This document shows positions 1 through 9,103 of a stretch of DNA of 64,000 bases, one piece after another. The notes below the pieces were generated by a model that had not been told where the DNA came from, ran no database searches, and saw nothing but the letters and a program-made list of their open reading frames with translations. The number at the start of each line of letters is the position of its first letter. The stretch's first letter is position 1. The position numbers and the translations under genes are program-made. The stretch comes from Streptomyces sp. TP-A0356 (GTDB lineage: Bacteria; Actinomycetota; Actinomycetes; Streptomycetales; Streptomycetaceae), in the NCBI RefSeq assembly GCF_001417775.1, contig NZ_BBZJ01000015.1, positions 372,001-436,000 on the forward strand, given 5' to 3'.

Positions 1-63
1 GCGTTTCACGCGGCTCGGCGGGCACCTCTGTTCAAGGCCGTGGAGTCGTGATGGAGTTCGCCC

Positions 64-957
64 ATGACGGACGTCTCACTGCCGTGGGCCGGGGAACCGG
101 TGCGGGTCGGGCTGGTCGGTGCCGGGCCCTGGGCGCGCGCCGTGCACGCGCGGGTCCTCGCGGCCGGGCCCGAGACCCGGCTGACGGCGGTGTGGGCGCG
201 CCGCGAGGAGGCGGCCCGCGAGACCGCGGCCCCCTACGGCGCGAAGGTGGCCGCCGGGTTCGAGGAACTCCTCGACGGGTGCGACGCGGTGGCCTTCTCG
301 GTTCCGCCCGCGGTCCAGGCCGAACTGGCCTGCCGGGCCGCGCGGGCGGGCAAGGCGCTGCTGCTGGAGAAGCCGCTCGGGTCGGATCTGCCGTCGGCGC
401 GGCGGGTGGCCGAGGCGGTCGAGGAGGCGGGGGTCGTCTCCCAGCTCGTCCTGAGCAACCGTTACCACCCGGCCGCCCGGCGGTTCCTGGCCGCCGCCCG
501 GGCCCTGGAGGTCGCCGGTGCGCGCTCCCGCGGGCTGAGCGGCGCGTTCCTGGGCGGCGACTTCGCCACCCCGTGGCGTCTGGAACACGGCGCGCTGCTG
601 GACGTGGGGCCGCATCTGCTCGATCTGCTGGACGCGGCGATCGGCCCGGTCGTCCGCGTACGGGGCACCGGAGACCCCCGCCGCTGGATCGAGCTGACCT
701 GCGAGCACGCGAGTGGCGCGGTCAGCCAGTGCTCGCTGTCCGGCTCGGTGGACATCCCGCACGGCGGCACCCGCATCGAACTCTTCGGACCGCAGCCCCC
801 GCTGGTGTACGACTCGGCCGGGCTCGACTACGAGGAGGCCTGGCCGGTGCTGCGCCGCGAGTTCGCCACCGCCGTGCGCACCGGGGTGCCCGGTGCCCTG
901 GACGCCTGGCGTGGCCTGCGGCTGCAGGAGCTGATCGCACAGGCCGCACAGGGGTGA
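64..957 (+). CDS. Gfo/Idh/MocA-family oxidoreductase
   Basis: 297-residue NAD(P)-dependent oxidoreductase, probably acting on a sugar, inositol or related cyclic polyol; the substrate cannot be read from sequence. A Rossmann glycine motif GLVGAG lies near residues 16-21 and the family's catalytic-region EKP motif at about 102-104, followed by the mixed alpha/beta C-terminal domain. The length is slightly short for the family (usually 320-390). The ATG at 64 is preceded by GGAG with seven bases of spacing. An alternative reading from 48 is out of frame with these motifs. No operon partner is visible: the next gene is 178 bp away and unrelated. Confidence 0.85.
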   Translation: MTDVSLPWAGEPVRVGLVGAGPWARAVHARVLAAGPETRLTAVWARREEAARETAAPYGAKVAAGFEELLDGCDAVAFSVPPAVQAELACRAARAGKALLLEKPLGSDLPSARRVAEAVEEAGVVSQLVLSNRYHPAARRFLAAARALEVAGARSRGLSGAFLGGDFATPWRLEHGALLDVGPHLLDLLDAAIGPVVRVRGTGDPRRWIELTCEHASGAVSQCSLSGSVDIPHGGTRIELFGPQPPLVYDSAGLDYEEAWPVLRREFATAVRTGVPGALDAWRGLRLQELIAQAAQG

Positions 958-1134
958 CAGTCCGGGCAGCGGTGACCAGGCGGGCAGGGGTAACGGGCAG
1001 GCAGGGGTAAGGGAAGGCAGGGATGACAGGGCGGGCAGGGGTGAGGGCAGGCGCCCGGGGCGCGGAGGCGCCGTTCAGGGGAAATCGCCCGGCCGGGACG
1101 CGTGAGCGCGGGCGGCACCGTCCACAACTGACCC
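958..1134. repeat. G-rich degenerate direct repeats
   Basis: The spacer between the oxidoreductase and the ligase holds several imperfect copies of GGGCAGGGGTRA (near 981, 999 and 1031) in a purine-rich run on the + strand. It is mainly a low-complexity, G-tract-rich stretch that might form G-quadruplex-type structure. No gene is seen. Confidence 0.5.
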
Positions 1135-2100
1135 GTGAGACTGCCGCTGATCGCCCCCATGTTGGCCACTCCCGGCACCCTGCCGCCCGCCGGGCAGGAC
1201 GCGCGATGGGCGTACGAGACGAAACAGGACGGCCAGCGGGTGGTGGTCTATCTGCCCGGTGACGGCAGCCTGGAGCTGCGCGCGCGGTCGGGTGAGGTGA
1301 TCACCGGTGCGTACCCGGAACTGCGTCCGCTGGGCGGCGTCCTGGGCGCGATGCCCGCCGTGCTGGACGGTGAGGTGGTGGCCCCGGACGAGCGGGGGCA
1401 CGGTGACTTCCAGCGGCTGCAGTCCCGCATGGGGCTGGCCCACTCCCCCGCGATGGCGGCGCGCCGGGCCGCGGAGACGCCGGTGCACCTCGTGCTGTTC
1501 GACGTGATGTTCCTGGGGCGTGATCTCACCGCGCTGCCCTATGCCCGGCGGCGGCACGCACTGGAGGGGCTCGCGCTGGCCGGACCGCACTGGTCGACTC
1601 CGGGAGCCCTCGTCGGGCACGGGGCACAGGCCCTGGAGGCGACCCGGGAGAGCGGCCTGGAGGGGCTGGTGTGCAAGAGGCTGGATTCGGTGTACGAACC
1701 CGGTGTGCGGTCCCGGTCCTGGATCAAGATCCGCAACGTACGGACCGCGGACGTGATCGTCGGCGGCTGGCTGCCCGGCCGGGGACGGCTGTCGGGGCTG
1801 CCCGGAGCGCTGCTGGTGGGGCAGCGGGAGGCGGGGCGGCTGCGCTATGTCGGCCGGGTGGGGACGGGCTGGAGCGAGGCCGAACGGGTCGAACTCGCCC
1901 GGCTGCTGCGGGTCGTGGAGACGCGAACATGCCCCTTCGACCGCGACCCGAGGGTGCCGGGTGCCCACTGGGTCCTGCCGAGACTCGTCGGCGAGGTCCG
2001 CTACGGCACCCGCACCCGGGCCGGGCTGCTCAGGCAGCCGTCATGGCTGCGGCTGCGTCCCGATCTGGCACCGGAGGACTCGGCGGCCGATCTTCCCTGA
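1135..2100 (+). CDS. ATP-dependent DNA ligase (LigC-like)
   Basis: 321 residues, the size of the small actinobacterial ATP-dependent ligases. The nucleotidyltransferase motif KQDG (lysine near residue 30, which becomes adenylated) sits in ETKQDGQR. Motif IIIa-like LVLFDVMFLG, motif IV EGLVCKR and motif V SWIKIR follow in order, then a short OB-fold domain. These enzymes seal nicks, often in repair; the cell's NAD-dependent LigA would carry replication. The start is GTG without a clear ribosome binding site, so it is moderately uncertain. No Ku or polymerase-domain neighbour is present. Confidence 0.9.
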   Translation: MRLPLIAPMLATPGTLPPAGQDARWAYETKQDGQRVVVYLPGDGSLELRARSGEVITGAYPELRPLGGVLGAMPAVLDGEVVAPDERGHGDFQRLQSRMGLAHSPAMAARRAAETPVHLVLFDVMFLGRDLTALPYARRRHALEGLALAGPHWSTPGALVGHGAQALEATRESGLEGLVCKRLDSVYEPGVRSRSWIKIRNVRTADVIVGGWLPGRGRLSGLPGALLVGQREAGRLRYVGRVGTGWSEAERVELARLLRVVETRTCPFDRDPRVPGAHWVLPRLVGEVRYGTRTRAGLLRQPSWLRLRPDLAPEDSAADLP

Positions 2101-2153
2101 GCGGCCGTCGGGTCGCCCGATGTACCCCCGTTGCCGGGGCGGTCGCCGGCGGC

Positions 2154-2525
2154 TCACACATGGCCGGGACCGCCGCTGCCGAACGCGCCGCTGGATCCCG
2201 GCAGCCAGCGCTTGCGCTCCTGATCATCGCATCGTTTGCTCGCCGCGTGGTGGAGCTGGTACGGCATGAGCCGTTCGCTCTCCTGCGCGGCGTGCGGCAC
2301 CTCTTCGGGCTCCCGCACTTCCCGTTCCTCGTGGACCGCTCCGCCGTCGGGCAGATGGGGTTGCTCCTCCGGGCTGGGCGGTGCCGGTTCCCGGTCCCGT
2401 ACGGCCATGCCCAGCCGCACGGCCCAGATCAGCGCCCCCGAGACGACCATGCCGCCGATGAAGGCGAAGAACACGTTGAGTTGTTGATGCGATACAGCCA
2501 GTACTACATAGCTCGCCGTATTCAT
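2154..2525 (-). CDS. DUF6479 family membrane protein
   Basis: About 123 residues from the ATG at 2525. One hydrophobic helix (roughly residues 15-38, FIGGMVVSGALIWAV) is followed by a charged, Pro/Glu-rich cytosolic tail ending with a Gly/Ser-rich stretch. The pattern of a short N-terminus, one helix, a PEEQP-type segment and a C-terminal RKRW motif is what I know from DUF6479 proteins of Streptomyces. No biochemical function is known to me. It converges with the ligase gene, 53 bp apart. Confidence 0.75.
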   Translation of the reverse strand: MNTASYVVLAVSHQQLNVFFAFIGGMVVSGALIWAVRLGMAVRDREPAPPSPEEQPHLPDGGAVHEEREVREPEEVPHAAQESERLMPYQLHHAASKRCDDQERKRWLPGSSGAFGSGGPGHV

Positions 2526-2601
2526 GCCATGACGATACCCCCGTTGAATTCGCATTGCCCCTGGAGAATTCGCGTCCGGGGAATTCGGAGTTGCGGGGAA
2601 C

Positions 2602-3912
2602 TCAGATCCGGTAGGTGCGCAGGGCGGGTGTCAGCAGTGCCAGGGCGAGGGCGGCCGCGATGACCAGGAGGCCGCCGCCGGCGATGGCCGCGCGCGCCCC
2701 GAGGGCCGAGCCGGCCGTGCCGTGGAGGACGTCGGCGAGGCGCGGGCCGCCCGCGACGACGACCGTGAAAACGCCCTGCATCCGGCCGCGCATCTCGTCG
2801 GTGGCCGCGGACAGCAGGATCGCGCCGCGGAAGACCATCGAGACCATGTCGGCGACTCCGGCGGCGGCGAGGAAGGCCACGGCCACCCAGAGGTTCGTGG
2901 TCAGTCCGAGACCGGTGATGGCCGCACCCCAGGCGATCACCGCGGCGATGACCATGAGTCCGTGGCGGCGGGCCCGGGAGAAGGTTCCGGACAGCAGGCC
3001 GCCGAGCACCGCACCGAGCGGGATCGCCGCGAACAGCAGACCGAGCGCGAGGCCTTCCCCATAGGGCGCGAACGTCCGGGCCGCGAGTTGCGGGAACAGG
3101 GCGCGGGGCATGCCGAGCACCATCGCGATGATGTCGGCGAGGAACGACAGCAGAAGGACCTTGTGCAGCGAGATGTAGCGGAAGCCCTCGGCTATCGCCT
3201 GCCGGCCGGACCGGTGCTTCCCCGCCGTCGTCAGGGGCGGCAGGGCGGGGAGGCGGACGACCGCCCACACTGTCACGCACAGCGCCAGGGCGTCGATGAG
3301 ATAGAGGTCGGACAGGCCGATGACGGGGATGAGCGCACCGGCGAGGAGGGGGCCTGCCACCAGGCCGGTCTGCATGACGGTGGAGCCGAGCGCATTCGCC
3401 GCCGGGAGTTCGTCCGCCGGAACCAGACGTGCGATGGAGGCGTTGCGGGCCGGGGCGTTGAGGCCGAAGAAGGCCTGCTGGAGTGCGAGCAGCGTCATCA
3501 GCACGAACACCGAGTCGAGGCCGGTGACGGCCTGCCCCCAGAAGAGCACGGAGGTGACGGCCAGGCCGCAGTTGGTGATGAGCAGCAGCCTGCGACGGTC
3601 CATGCTGTCGGCGATCGCGCCGCCCCACAGGGCGAAGAGCGCGAGGGGGAGCAGGCCCGCGAGGCTCGCGTAGCCCACCCATGCCGAGGAACCCGTGATG
3701 TCGTAGATCTGCTTGGGCACGGCCACCGCGGTGAGCTGGCTTCCCATGGACGTCACGATCGTGGACGACCACAGCCTGCGGTAGGCGGGACGGCGCAGCG
3801 GCCGGGTGTCCATCGCCCAGCGGCGCCAGCCCCGGCGCCGCGGCGGCGCCTGCTCCGGCTCGTCGCCCTCCGGTGCCGTTCCGCTGCCGGTCCTGCTCTC
3901 GCTCGTGTCCAC
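2602..3912 (-). CDS. MFS transporter (MFS_3 / EntS-like)
   Basis: 436-residue major facilitator with about 12 hydrophobic segments, of the enterobactin-exporter-like MFS_3 group, so probably an exporter of a small molecule or drug. I choose the GTG at 3912 because AGGA lies five bases upstream. An internal ATG at 3813 (MDTRPL) begins the conserved domain; the roughly 33 residues before it are charged and Pro/Arg-rich. The cytoplasmic loop motif DSMDRRR after helix 2 fits the family's motif A. The substrate cannot be predicted. The 250-bp gap to the upstream cache-domain gene suggests its own promoter. Confidence 0.85.
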   Translation of the reverse strand: MDTSESRTGSGTAPEGDEPEQAPPRRRGWRRWAMDTRPLRRPAYRRLWSSTIVTSMGSQLTAVAVPKQIYDITGSSAWVGYASLAGLLPLALFALWGGAIADSMDRRRLLLITNCGLAVTSVLFWGQAVTGLDSVFVLMTLLALQQAFFGLNAPARNASIARLVPADELPAANALGSTVMQTGLVAGPLLAGALIPVIGLSDLYLIDALALCVTVWAVVRLPALPPLTTAGKHRSGRQAIAEGFRYISLHKVLLLSFLADIIAMVLGMPRALFPQLAARTFAPYGEGLALGLLFAAIPLGAVLGGLLSGTFSRARRHGLMVIAAVIAWGAAITGLGLTTNLWVAVAFLAAAGVADMVSMVFRGAILLSAATDEMRGRMQGVFTVVVAGGPRLADVLHGTAGSALGARAAIAGGGLLVIAAALALALLTPALRTYRI

Positions 3913-4162
3913 GGAGTTCCTGACTGCCTCGTACACCTTTCGATTTCGGGGTTCACTATCACCGACCCGGCTGTGACCACGGCACCCGGGGGCCCCTTCG
4001 CGGCTCGGGCGCCGACTCCGCGGACCAGGGTTTCGCAGGCTGGACTCCCCGCGCCGGCCGCGGTGGCCATGGCGGTCGTGACGGCGGCCGAGGATGTGCT
4101 GGACATCTGAGCGGGAGGGCGGATGGTTGGTTGCCGATTCCCTCGGCGTTTGGGCCCCCGGG

Positions 4163-5023
4163 TCAGCCCTCGGCCACCACGAGGACGAGCGGGATGTCGT
4201 CGCACGGGACCAGCCGCAGCCCGTCGTGACGGCCGGGTCTCCCTGCGGCCAGCAGCGCGCCGAAGTCGGGCCCCTTGGTGAGCGAGCCGACCAGATGGGC
4301 CGGGTCGGCGGAGGCCGCCACCCGGCCACGCGCGTTCACCAGATGGGCCGGTCCGGGCAGTTCCTGCAGCAGCGGCATCACGGCTGCCTCGAAGTGCCGC
4401 AGATAGACGTCGGCCGCGGCGACCCCGGCGAAGCGTCCCTCGACCTGCACCGGAGCGGACAGGGTCAGGCTGTACTCGTCTGAGCAGAGGTAGTCGACGT
4501 AGGGCCCGGCGACCGCACGGCGGCCGGTGTCACGGGGCAGTGCGAACCAGTCCCAGTGCGTGTAGTCCGAGTACGCGGACTGCCGCGGGTCCAGGTCGAG
4601 CTGCAGCGGCCGTAGCGCTCCGTCGGAGCCGGTCTGCCACCACTCCAGCCAGGACGGTACGTCGCCGAGCAGGCCCGGAGCCGCGATGAAACCGACGCCG
4701 GAGACCAGCTTCTGCCGCGCCAGATGGAGGTGGAGGCCGGGGCGCAGCGCCGCGAGGTCGGCGGTCGCCGGGCGGCGGCCCTGGGCGGCGATACGGGTCA
4801 GCAGCGCCGTGGCGTCGGCCCGGGTGTGGGCGACGGTGTCGAAGACGGCCTCCAGGGTCCGGCGCACCTGGGCCGCCACGCCTGCTTCCGTGGCCGGGTC
4901 GAGCGTCGCCATCGCCGCGCCCGAGTGACGGCCGCTGTCTCTCACGGCCGTGCTCGGCCCCGTCGGAACGGGGAACGGGACGAGGCAGGGCGAGGTGCCG
5001 GGCTGCTGCAGGGAGTCGGACAT
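4163..5023 (-). CDS. Cache-domain-like sensory protein
   Basis: 286 residues with the features of a ligand-binding cache/PAS-like fold: a WLEWW aromatic segment, YSDYTHWDWFALP, then AGPYVDYLCSDEYSLTLSAPV, as in extracellular dCache modules. There is no evident signal peptide or membrane helix, so it looks like a free soluble cache module. The C-terminal region contains HLVNARGRVAAS, typical of cache small-molecule pockets. The ATG at 5023 is followed by a Pro/Ser-rich leader; a second methionine lies about 38 residues in. It is divergent from the polyamine-binding-type lipoprotein gene, so a regulatory link is plausible but unproven. Confidence 0.7.
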   Translation of the reverse strand: MSDSLQQPGTSPCLVPFPVPTGPSTAVRDSGRHSGAAMATLDPATEAGVAAQVRRTLEAVFDTVAHTRADATALLTRIAAQGRRPATADLAALRPGLHLHLARQKLVSGVGFIAAPGLLGDVPSWLEWWQTGSDGALRPLQLDLDPRQSAYSDYTHWDWFALPRDTGRRAVAGPYVDYLCSDEYSLTLSAPVQVEGRFAGVAAADVYLRHFEAAVMPLLQELPGPAHLVNARGRVAASADPAHLVGSLTKGPDFGALLAAGRPGRHDGLRLVPCDDIPLVLVVAEG

Positions 5024-5413
5024 GACCGCGACCGTATACGCCCCTTTCGCTTCACCGCATCTTGACTCTCCGTCAACCACCTTCGCACAGAACGGAGTTG
5101 ATCGAATTGGCAACGCTCCGTAAAGTGTTGGCCATGACGTTCGCCCGGGGGCGCCACCCCGCCCCCCGGGCGGGCTCCCCGGGCGGGCCGGACGGCCTGT
5201 CCACGGGCCTGGAGTCTCGTCCGTGCGCGCCGCCGTGACCCATGGCGCCCGGATCGACTCCGGCCACCACGCCATCCGACGCCGGGTGCGGTTCGCGGCC
5301 TCACGGCCGCGATCTTCACCCGCGTTGCATCCTGCACGCCCACGCACCCGCTGTCACCCGCCGTCACAACTTTGCCCCCATCCCCCCTGATCCCCCACAC
5401 CGTGGAGATTTCC
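5024..5413. promoter_or_regulatory. Divergent intergenic region with putative promoter
   Basis: 390 bp between two divergent genes. On the + strand TTGATC (5098-5103), a 17-bp spacer and TAAAGT (5121-5126) form a good sigma70-type promoter, giving the lipoprotein mRNA a leader of about 280 nt. TTGAC-N5-GTCAA (5062-5076) is a 15-bp inverted repeat that overlaps a possible minus-strand -35 (TTGACG). The middle (5155-5230) is GC-rich with hairpin potential. No gene was found in the leader. Confidence 0.5.
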
Positions 5414-6613
5414 TTGCGTTTGAACAGAGCTTTCAAAGCGACGGCTGCCGCCTCCTCCCTCCTGCTCATCAGCGGCTGCGGGCTGTTCGCCGAATCGAGC
5501 GCGTCCAACTCGTCCGGTTTCAACCCGCCGGACCTCAAGGCGCAGTCGAAGCTCGGCGCGACGGAGGGACAGGTGAACCTGGTCGCCTGGGCGGGTTATG
5601 TGGAGGACGGTTCCAGCGACCCGAAGGCGAACTGGGTCACTCCTTTCGAGAAACAGACGGGGTGCAAGGTCCACAACAAGGTCGCGGCCGACTCGGACGA
5701 GATGGTCAAACTGATGAAGACCGGTGCGTACGACGCCGTGTCCGCGTCGGGTGACGCGTCCCTCCGGCTCATCGCCTCCGGCGAGGCGGCACCGGTGAAC
5801 ACGGACCTGGTGCCCAATTACAAGGACGTCTTCTTCGGGCTGAAGAACCAGAGCTGGAACTCCGTCAACGGCACGGCCTACGGCATTCCGCACGGCCGTG
5901 GCGCCAATCTGCTGATGTACAACACGCAGCAGGTCTCGCCCGCCCCCATGTCCTGGTCCGCCGTCTTCGAGGACGCCTCGAAGCACAAGGGACATGTCAC
6001 GGCGTACGACTCACCGATCTACATCGCGGACGCCGCGCTGTATCTGCGTGAGACCCGTCCGGGGCTGGGCATCCAGAATCCGTACGCGCTCGACCAGAAG
6101 CAGTTCGACGCCGCCGTGGCCCTGGTGAAGCAGCAGAGGCCCAACATCGGCGAGTACTGGGGCGATTACCTCAAGGAGGTCTCCGCCTTCAAGAGCGGCG
6201 ACTCCGTGGTCGGCACGACCTGGCAGGTGATCGCGAACCTCGCCAAGAGCGAGGGCGCGAAGGTGAAGGCCGTCCTGCCCCAGGAGGGTGCCACCGGTTG
6301 GTCCGACACCTGGATGCTCTCCGCCAAGGCGAAGCACCCCAACTGCGCCTACAAGTGGATGGACTGGATCATCTCCCCGAAGGTCAACGCCGAGGTCGCC
6401 GAGTACTTCGGCGAGGCGCCCTCCAACATCAAGTCCTGCGACCACACCAGCGACCCGACGTTCTGCGACACCTTCCACGCCACCGACGAGAGCTACTGGA
6501 AGGACATCGCGTTCTGGACGACGCCGATCGAGCAGTGCCTCGACGGGCGTACGGACGTCAAGTGCGTGCCCTACTCCAAGTGGGTCCAGGCGTGGACCGA
6601 GATCAAGGGCTGA
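5414..6613 (+). CDS. PotD-like polyamine ABC transporter substrate-binding lipoprotein
   Basis: 399-residue periplasmic-binding-type lipoprotein. The signal peptide ends in the lipobox ISGC, so the mature protein starts at a lipidated Cys near residue 23. The body matches the spermidine/putrescine-binding PotD/PotF type, with VNLVAWAGYVEDG near the mature N-terminus and a C-terminal CAYKWMDWIISP region. I choose TTG 5414 because GGAG lies six bases upstream; GTG 5402 and an ATG at 5372 are in-frame alternatives. No permease or ATPase genes follow: the next gene is convergent. It may be an orphan receptor that uses a remote transporter or that feeds the cache-domain neighbour. Confidence 0.85.
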   Translation: MRLNRAFKATAAASSLLLISGCGLFAESSASNSSGFNPPDLKAQSKLGATEGQVNLVAWAGYVEDGSSDPKANWVTPFEKQTGCKVHNKVAADSDEMVKLMKTGAYDAVSASGDASLRLIASGEAAPVNTDLVPNYKDVFFGLKNQSWNSVNGTAYGIPHGRGANLLMYNTQQVSPAPMSWSAVFEDASKHKGHVTAYDSPIYIADAALYLRETRPGLGIQNPYALDQKQFDAAVALVKQQRPNIGEYWGDYLKEVSAFKSGDSVVGTTWQVIANLAKSEGAKVKAVLPQEGATGWSDTWMLSAKAKHPNCAYKWMDWIISPKVNAEVAEYFGEAPSNIKSCDHTSDPTFCDTFHATDESYWKDIAFWTTPIEQCLDGRTDVKCVPYSKWVQAWTEIKG

Positions 6614-6626
6614 ATCGGCCCATCGG

Positions 6627-6712
6627 GTGAGGGCCGCCGAGTCTCCGTGCCTCCGTGCCGTCGGGCCTCCGTGCTGTCGGGCCGGGCGGCCGGGCGGCCG
6701 GGCGGCCCTCAC
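6627..6712. terminator. Long inverted repeat, bidirectional terminator
   Basis: A perfect 12-bp inverted repeat, GTGAGGGCCGCC (6627-6638) with GGCGGCCCTCAC (6701-6712), closes the gap between two convergent genes. The far arm contains the kinase stop codon. The loop carries repeated CTCCGTGC and GCCGGGCG units. The likely role is a shared intrinsic terminator for both strands. Confidence 0.6.
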
Positions 6713-8193
6713 GCGCGCGGCACACCGACGGAGCGCTGATGGCGGGCGAGGGCGTGGGCGATGTCGCGCGTCGCCGGATACAGCCGCAGATAGAGGTCGT
6801 ACAGGTCGTCGTACACCCGCCCCCGGTGCTCATCCGGCGCGATGCGCTCACGCACCGGGTTCCAGGTGTCGATGTCCGGGTCGTCGATCGCGCTCGCGGC
6901 CAGGAACGCGGCGCCGTAGCTCGCGCCCAGGGTGACGGCCCTGATCTCCTGTTCCAGTCCCGTGACGTCGGAGACGATACGGGTCCAGGGGCCGCCCCGG
7001 GTCCCTCCGCCGACGGCGACGACCCGGCGGATGTCGGCGCCGGCCGCGCGCATCGCCTCGACGTTGTGCCGTACGCCGAAGGCGGTGGCCTCCAGCGCCG
7101 CGCGGTAGAGGTCGCCGCGGGTGTGCTCCACGGTCAGCCCGGCGACCACTCCGCGGGCGTCCGGGTCGGCGACCGGGGTCCGCTCGCCCGCGAAGTAGGG
7201 CAGCATCAACAGGCCCTTCGCACCGGGGCCGGACGCCTCGGCCTCGGCGAGCAGCGCATCGTGGCCGGGGGCGGCGAACAGGTCCCGCAGCCAGTCGGTG
7301 ATCACACCGGAGGTGGCCATGCCGCCCGCGAGACTGCGCGTGCCCGGCAACGCGCCGACCGTGCTCCACAGTTGGGGCACCAGAAGCCGCTCGGACACCG
7401 TGTTGATCAGGAACATGGTGCTGCCATACATGAGCATCAGGTCGCCGGTGTGCTGTGCACCTACGCTCAGCGCTTCCGACCAGGCGTCGATGGTTCCGGT
7501 CACGACCGGGGCACCGGCGGGGAGCCCGGTGACGGCGGCCGCCTCGGCGGTGACCCGGCCGGCGATGTCACCGGGCCACAGCAGGGGCGGCAGTTCGATG
7601 TCCGGGGCGATACGGCGCGCCCAGGGCCGGTACCACTCCTGTGCGGTGGAGTCGTACAGCGGTACGGACTGGCTCGCCGAGTGGTGGTCGAGGACGTACG
7701 CGCCCGTGAGCCGGTGCACGAGGTAGGAACTGGGCATGTACAGCCGCCGCGCGCGGGCGGCGATGTCGGGGCGGTGCTCCGCGAGCCAGGCGATCTTGGG
7801 ACCGACCGCCTGGGTGGACAGCAGGGAGCCGCAGCGCCCCAGGACGGCGTCGCGGCCCAGTTCGGCGTCGAGCCGGGCGATCTGGGCGGTGGCGCGGGTG
7901 TCGACGCCGTACAGGATGGCCGGGTGCAGCGGCGTGTCCGTCTCGTCGGCCAGGGCGACGCACGGGCCCATTCCGCTGACGCCGACCGCGTCGACGACGG
8001 TGCCGGGCGTGACCAACTCCCGGGCGAGCGAGGTGAACTCGTCCCACCACACGCGTGCGTCCATCTCGACGTGGCCGGGCCTGGGACGGCTGACCGTATG
8101 CGGGCGCACCGCGACGCCCAGAACCGTCCCGTCCGCCCCGACCAGCACACCTTTGCTGCTGGACGTACCGATGTCGACACCGAGCACCGTCAT
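6709..8193 (-). CDS. FGGY-family carbohydrate kinase
   Basis: 494 residues, the normal FGGY length. The N-terminal phosphate loop GVDIGTSSSKGVL matches the family DxGTxSxK motif, and the C-terminal ATP-binding region contains VVAVGGGTRGGPWTRIVSDVTG. It transfers the ATP gamma phosphate to a pentulose, hexulose or polyol; xylulokinase and gluconokinase types are the closest by pattern, but the substrate is not certain. The ATG at 8193 has GGAGG upstream; the longer reading to 8229 lacks one. No sugar transporter or isomerase gene is adjacent. Confidence 0.88.
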   Translation of the reverse strand: MTVLGVDIGTSSSKGVLVGADGTVLGVAVRPHTVSRPRPGHVEMDARVWWDEFTSLARELVTPGTVVDAVGVSGMGPCVALADETDTPLHPAILYGVDTRATAQIARLDAELGRDAVLGRCGSLLSTQAVGPKIAWLAEHRPDIAARARRLYMPSSYLVHRLTGAYVLDHHSASQSVPLYDSTAQEWYRPWARRIAPDIELPPLLWPGDIAGRVTAEAAAVTGLPAGAPVVTGTIDAWSEALSVGAQHTGDLMLMYGSTMFLINTVSERLLVPQLWSTVGALPGTRSLAGGMATSGVITDWLRDLFAAPGHDALLAEAEASGPGAKGLLMLPYFAGERTPVADPDARGVVAGLTVEHTRGDLYRAALEATAFGVRHNVEAMRAAGADIRRVVAVGGGTRGGPWTRIVSDVTGLEQEIRAVTLGASYGAAFLAASAIDDPDIDTWNPVRERIAPDEHRGRVYDDLYDLYLRLYPATRDIAHALARHQRSVGVPRA

Positions 8194-8383
8194 GCCTTGC
8201 CGTCCTCCGCCTCGAGACTCCCGGGACATCGTTCCCCGCTCGCGCGACGGTCACCGGCCGAAACGCAGAAGCCGGTGCCACGCGCGTCGGGCGGCCGCCC
8301 GCGCGCATGCCATCCCCAGTTGTTGCGGTTTCAGGACCTCCACGTTCTTGGCGGAACTCCCTCCTCCGGGCCAGGATGCCCGC

Positions 8384-9058
8384 ATGAAGGGTGATCTCTT
8401 TTCCAGTGACCACGTGGTGCAGCCGGCCGCCGCGCCGGGCATGTCCGTGCAGAACGCCAAGTCCATCCGCTATGTCGTGAACGGCGAGATGTTCGCGCGG
8501 CAGGGGGCGATGGTCGCCTTCCGAGGCGATCTGCAGTTCGAGCGCAAGGGCCAGGGCGTGGGCGGCATGCTCAAACGGGCGGTCACCGGTGAGGGGCTGC
8601 CGCTGATGGCCGTGCGCGGGCAGGGCGAGGCGTGGTTCGCGCACGAGGCGCAGAACTGCTTCATCGTGGACGTCGAGCCGGGCGACGAGTTCACGGTCAA
8701 CGGGCGCAACGTGCTGTGCTTCGACGCGACTGTGTCGTACGAGATCCGGACCGTGAAGGGTGCGGGGATCACCGGGGGCGGGCTGTTCAACAGCGTGTTC
8801 ACCGGGCACGGCAGGCTGGGGCTGGTCTGCGACGGCAACCCGCTCGTCATACCCGTCTCGCCCCAGCAGCCGGTGTACGTCGACACCGACGCGGTGGTGG
8901 GCTGGACGGCCCGGCTGCACACCTCGTTGCACCGGTCGCAATCCATCGGCTCGATGCTGCGCGGCGGTTCGGGCGAGGCCGTCCAGCTGCAACTGGAGGG
9001 TGAGGGGTACGTGGTCGTGCGGCCCAGTGAGCTGACCCCGCAGAGGGAGCACCACTGA
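8384..9058 (+). CDS. AIM24 family protein
   Basis: 224 residues of the AIM24 (formerly DUF124) beta-rich family. The conserved core includes VNGEMFARQGAMVAFRGDL, MAVRGQGEAWFAH and a late GGLFNSVFTGHGRL segment. The bacterial function is unknown to me; the yeast relative is a mitochondrial inner-membrane protein. The ATG at 8384 has AGGA seven bases upstream. It is transcribed divergently from the FGGY kinase over a 190-bp spacer, and a strong hairpin follows its stop. Confidence 0.85.
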   Translation: MKGDLFSSDHVVQPAAAPGMSVQNAKSIRYVVNGEMFARQGAMVAFRGDLQFERKGQGVGGMLKRAVTGEGLPLMAVRGQGEAWFAHEAQNCFIVDVEPGDEFTVNGRNVLCFDATVSYEIRTVKGAGITGGGLFNSVFTGHGRLGLVCDGNPLVIPVSPQQPVYVDTDAVVGWTARLHTSLHRSQSIGSMLRGGSGEAVQLQLEGEGYVVVRPSELTPQREHH

Positions 9059-9071
9059 GCACCGCTGACCT

Positions 9072-9098
9072 GGGGCCCCGCCCGGAGAGCGGGGCCCC
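9072..9098. terminator. Bidirectional terminator hairpin
   Basis: A perfect 10-bp stem, GGGGCCCCGC / GCGGGGCCCC, with a 7-nt loop lies between the convergent AIM24 and M4 protease genes. There is no U-tract, as is common for actinobacterial terminators. Confidence 0.75.
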
Positions 9099-9103
9099 GT
9101 TCG

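Noticed and set aside
2722..4110. 462-codon plus-strand frame over the MFS gene
   Set aside because: Arg/Glu/Gly-rich with no helices or motif; the minus-strand frame is a clear 12-helix transporter.
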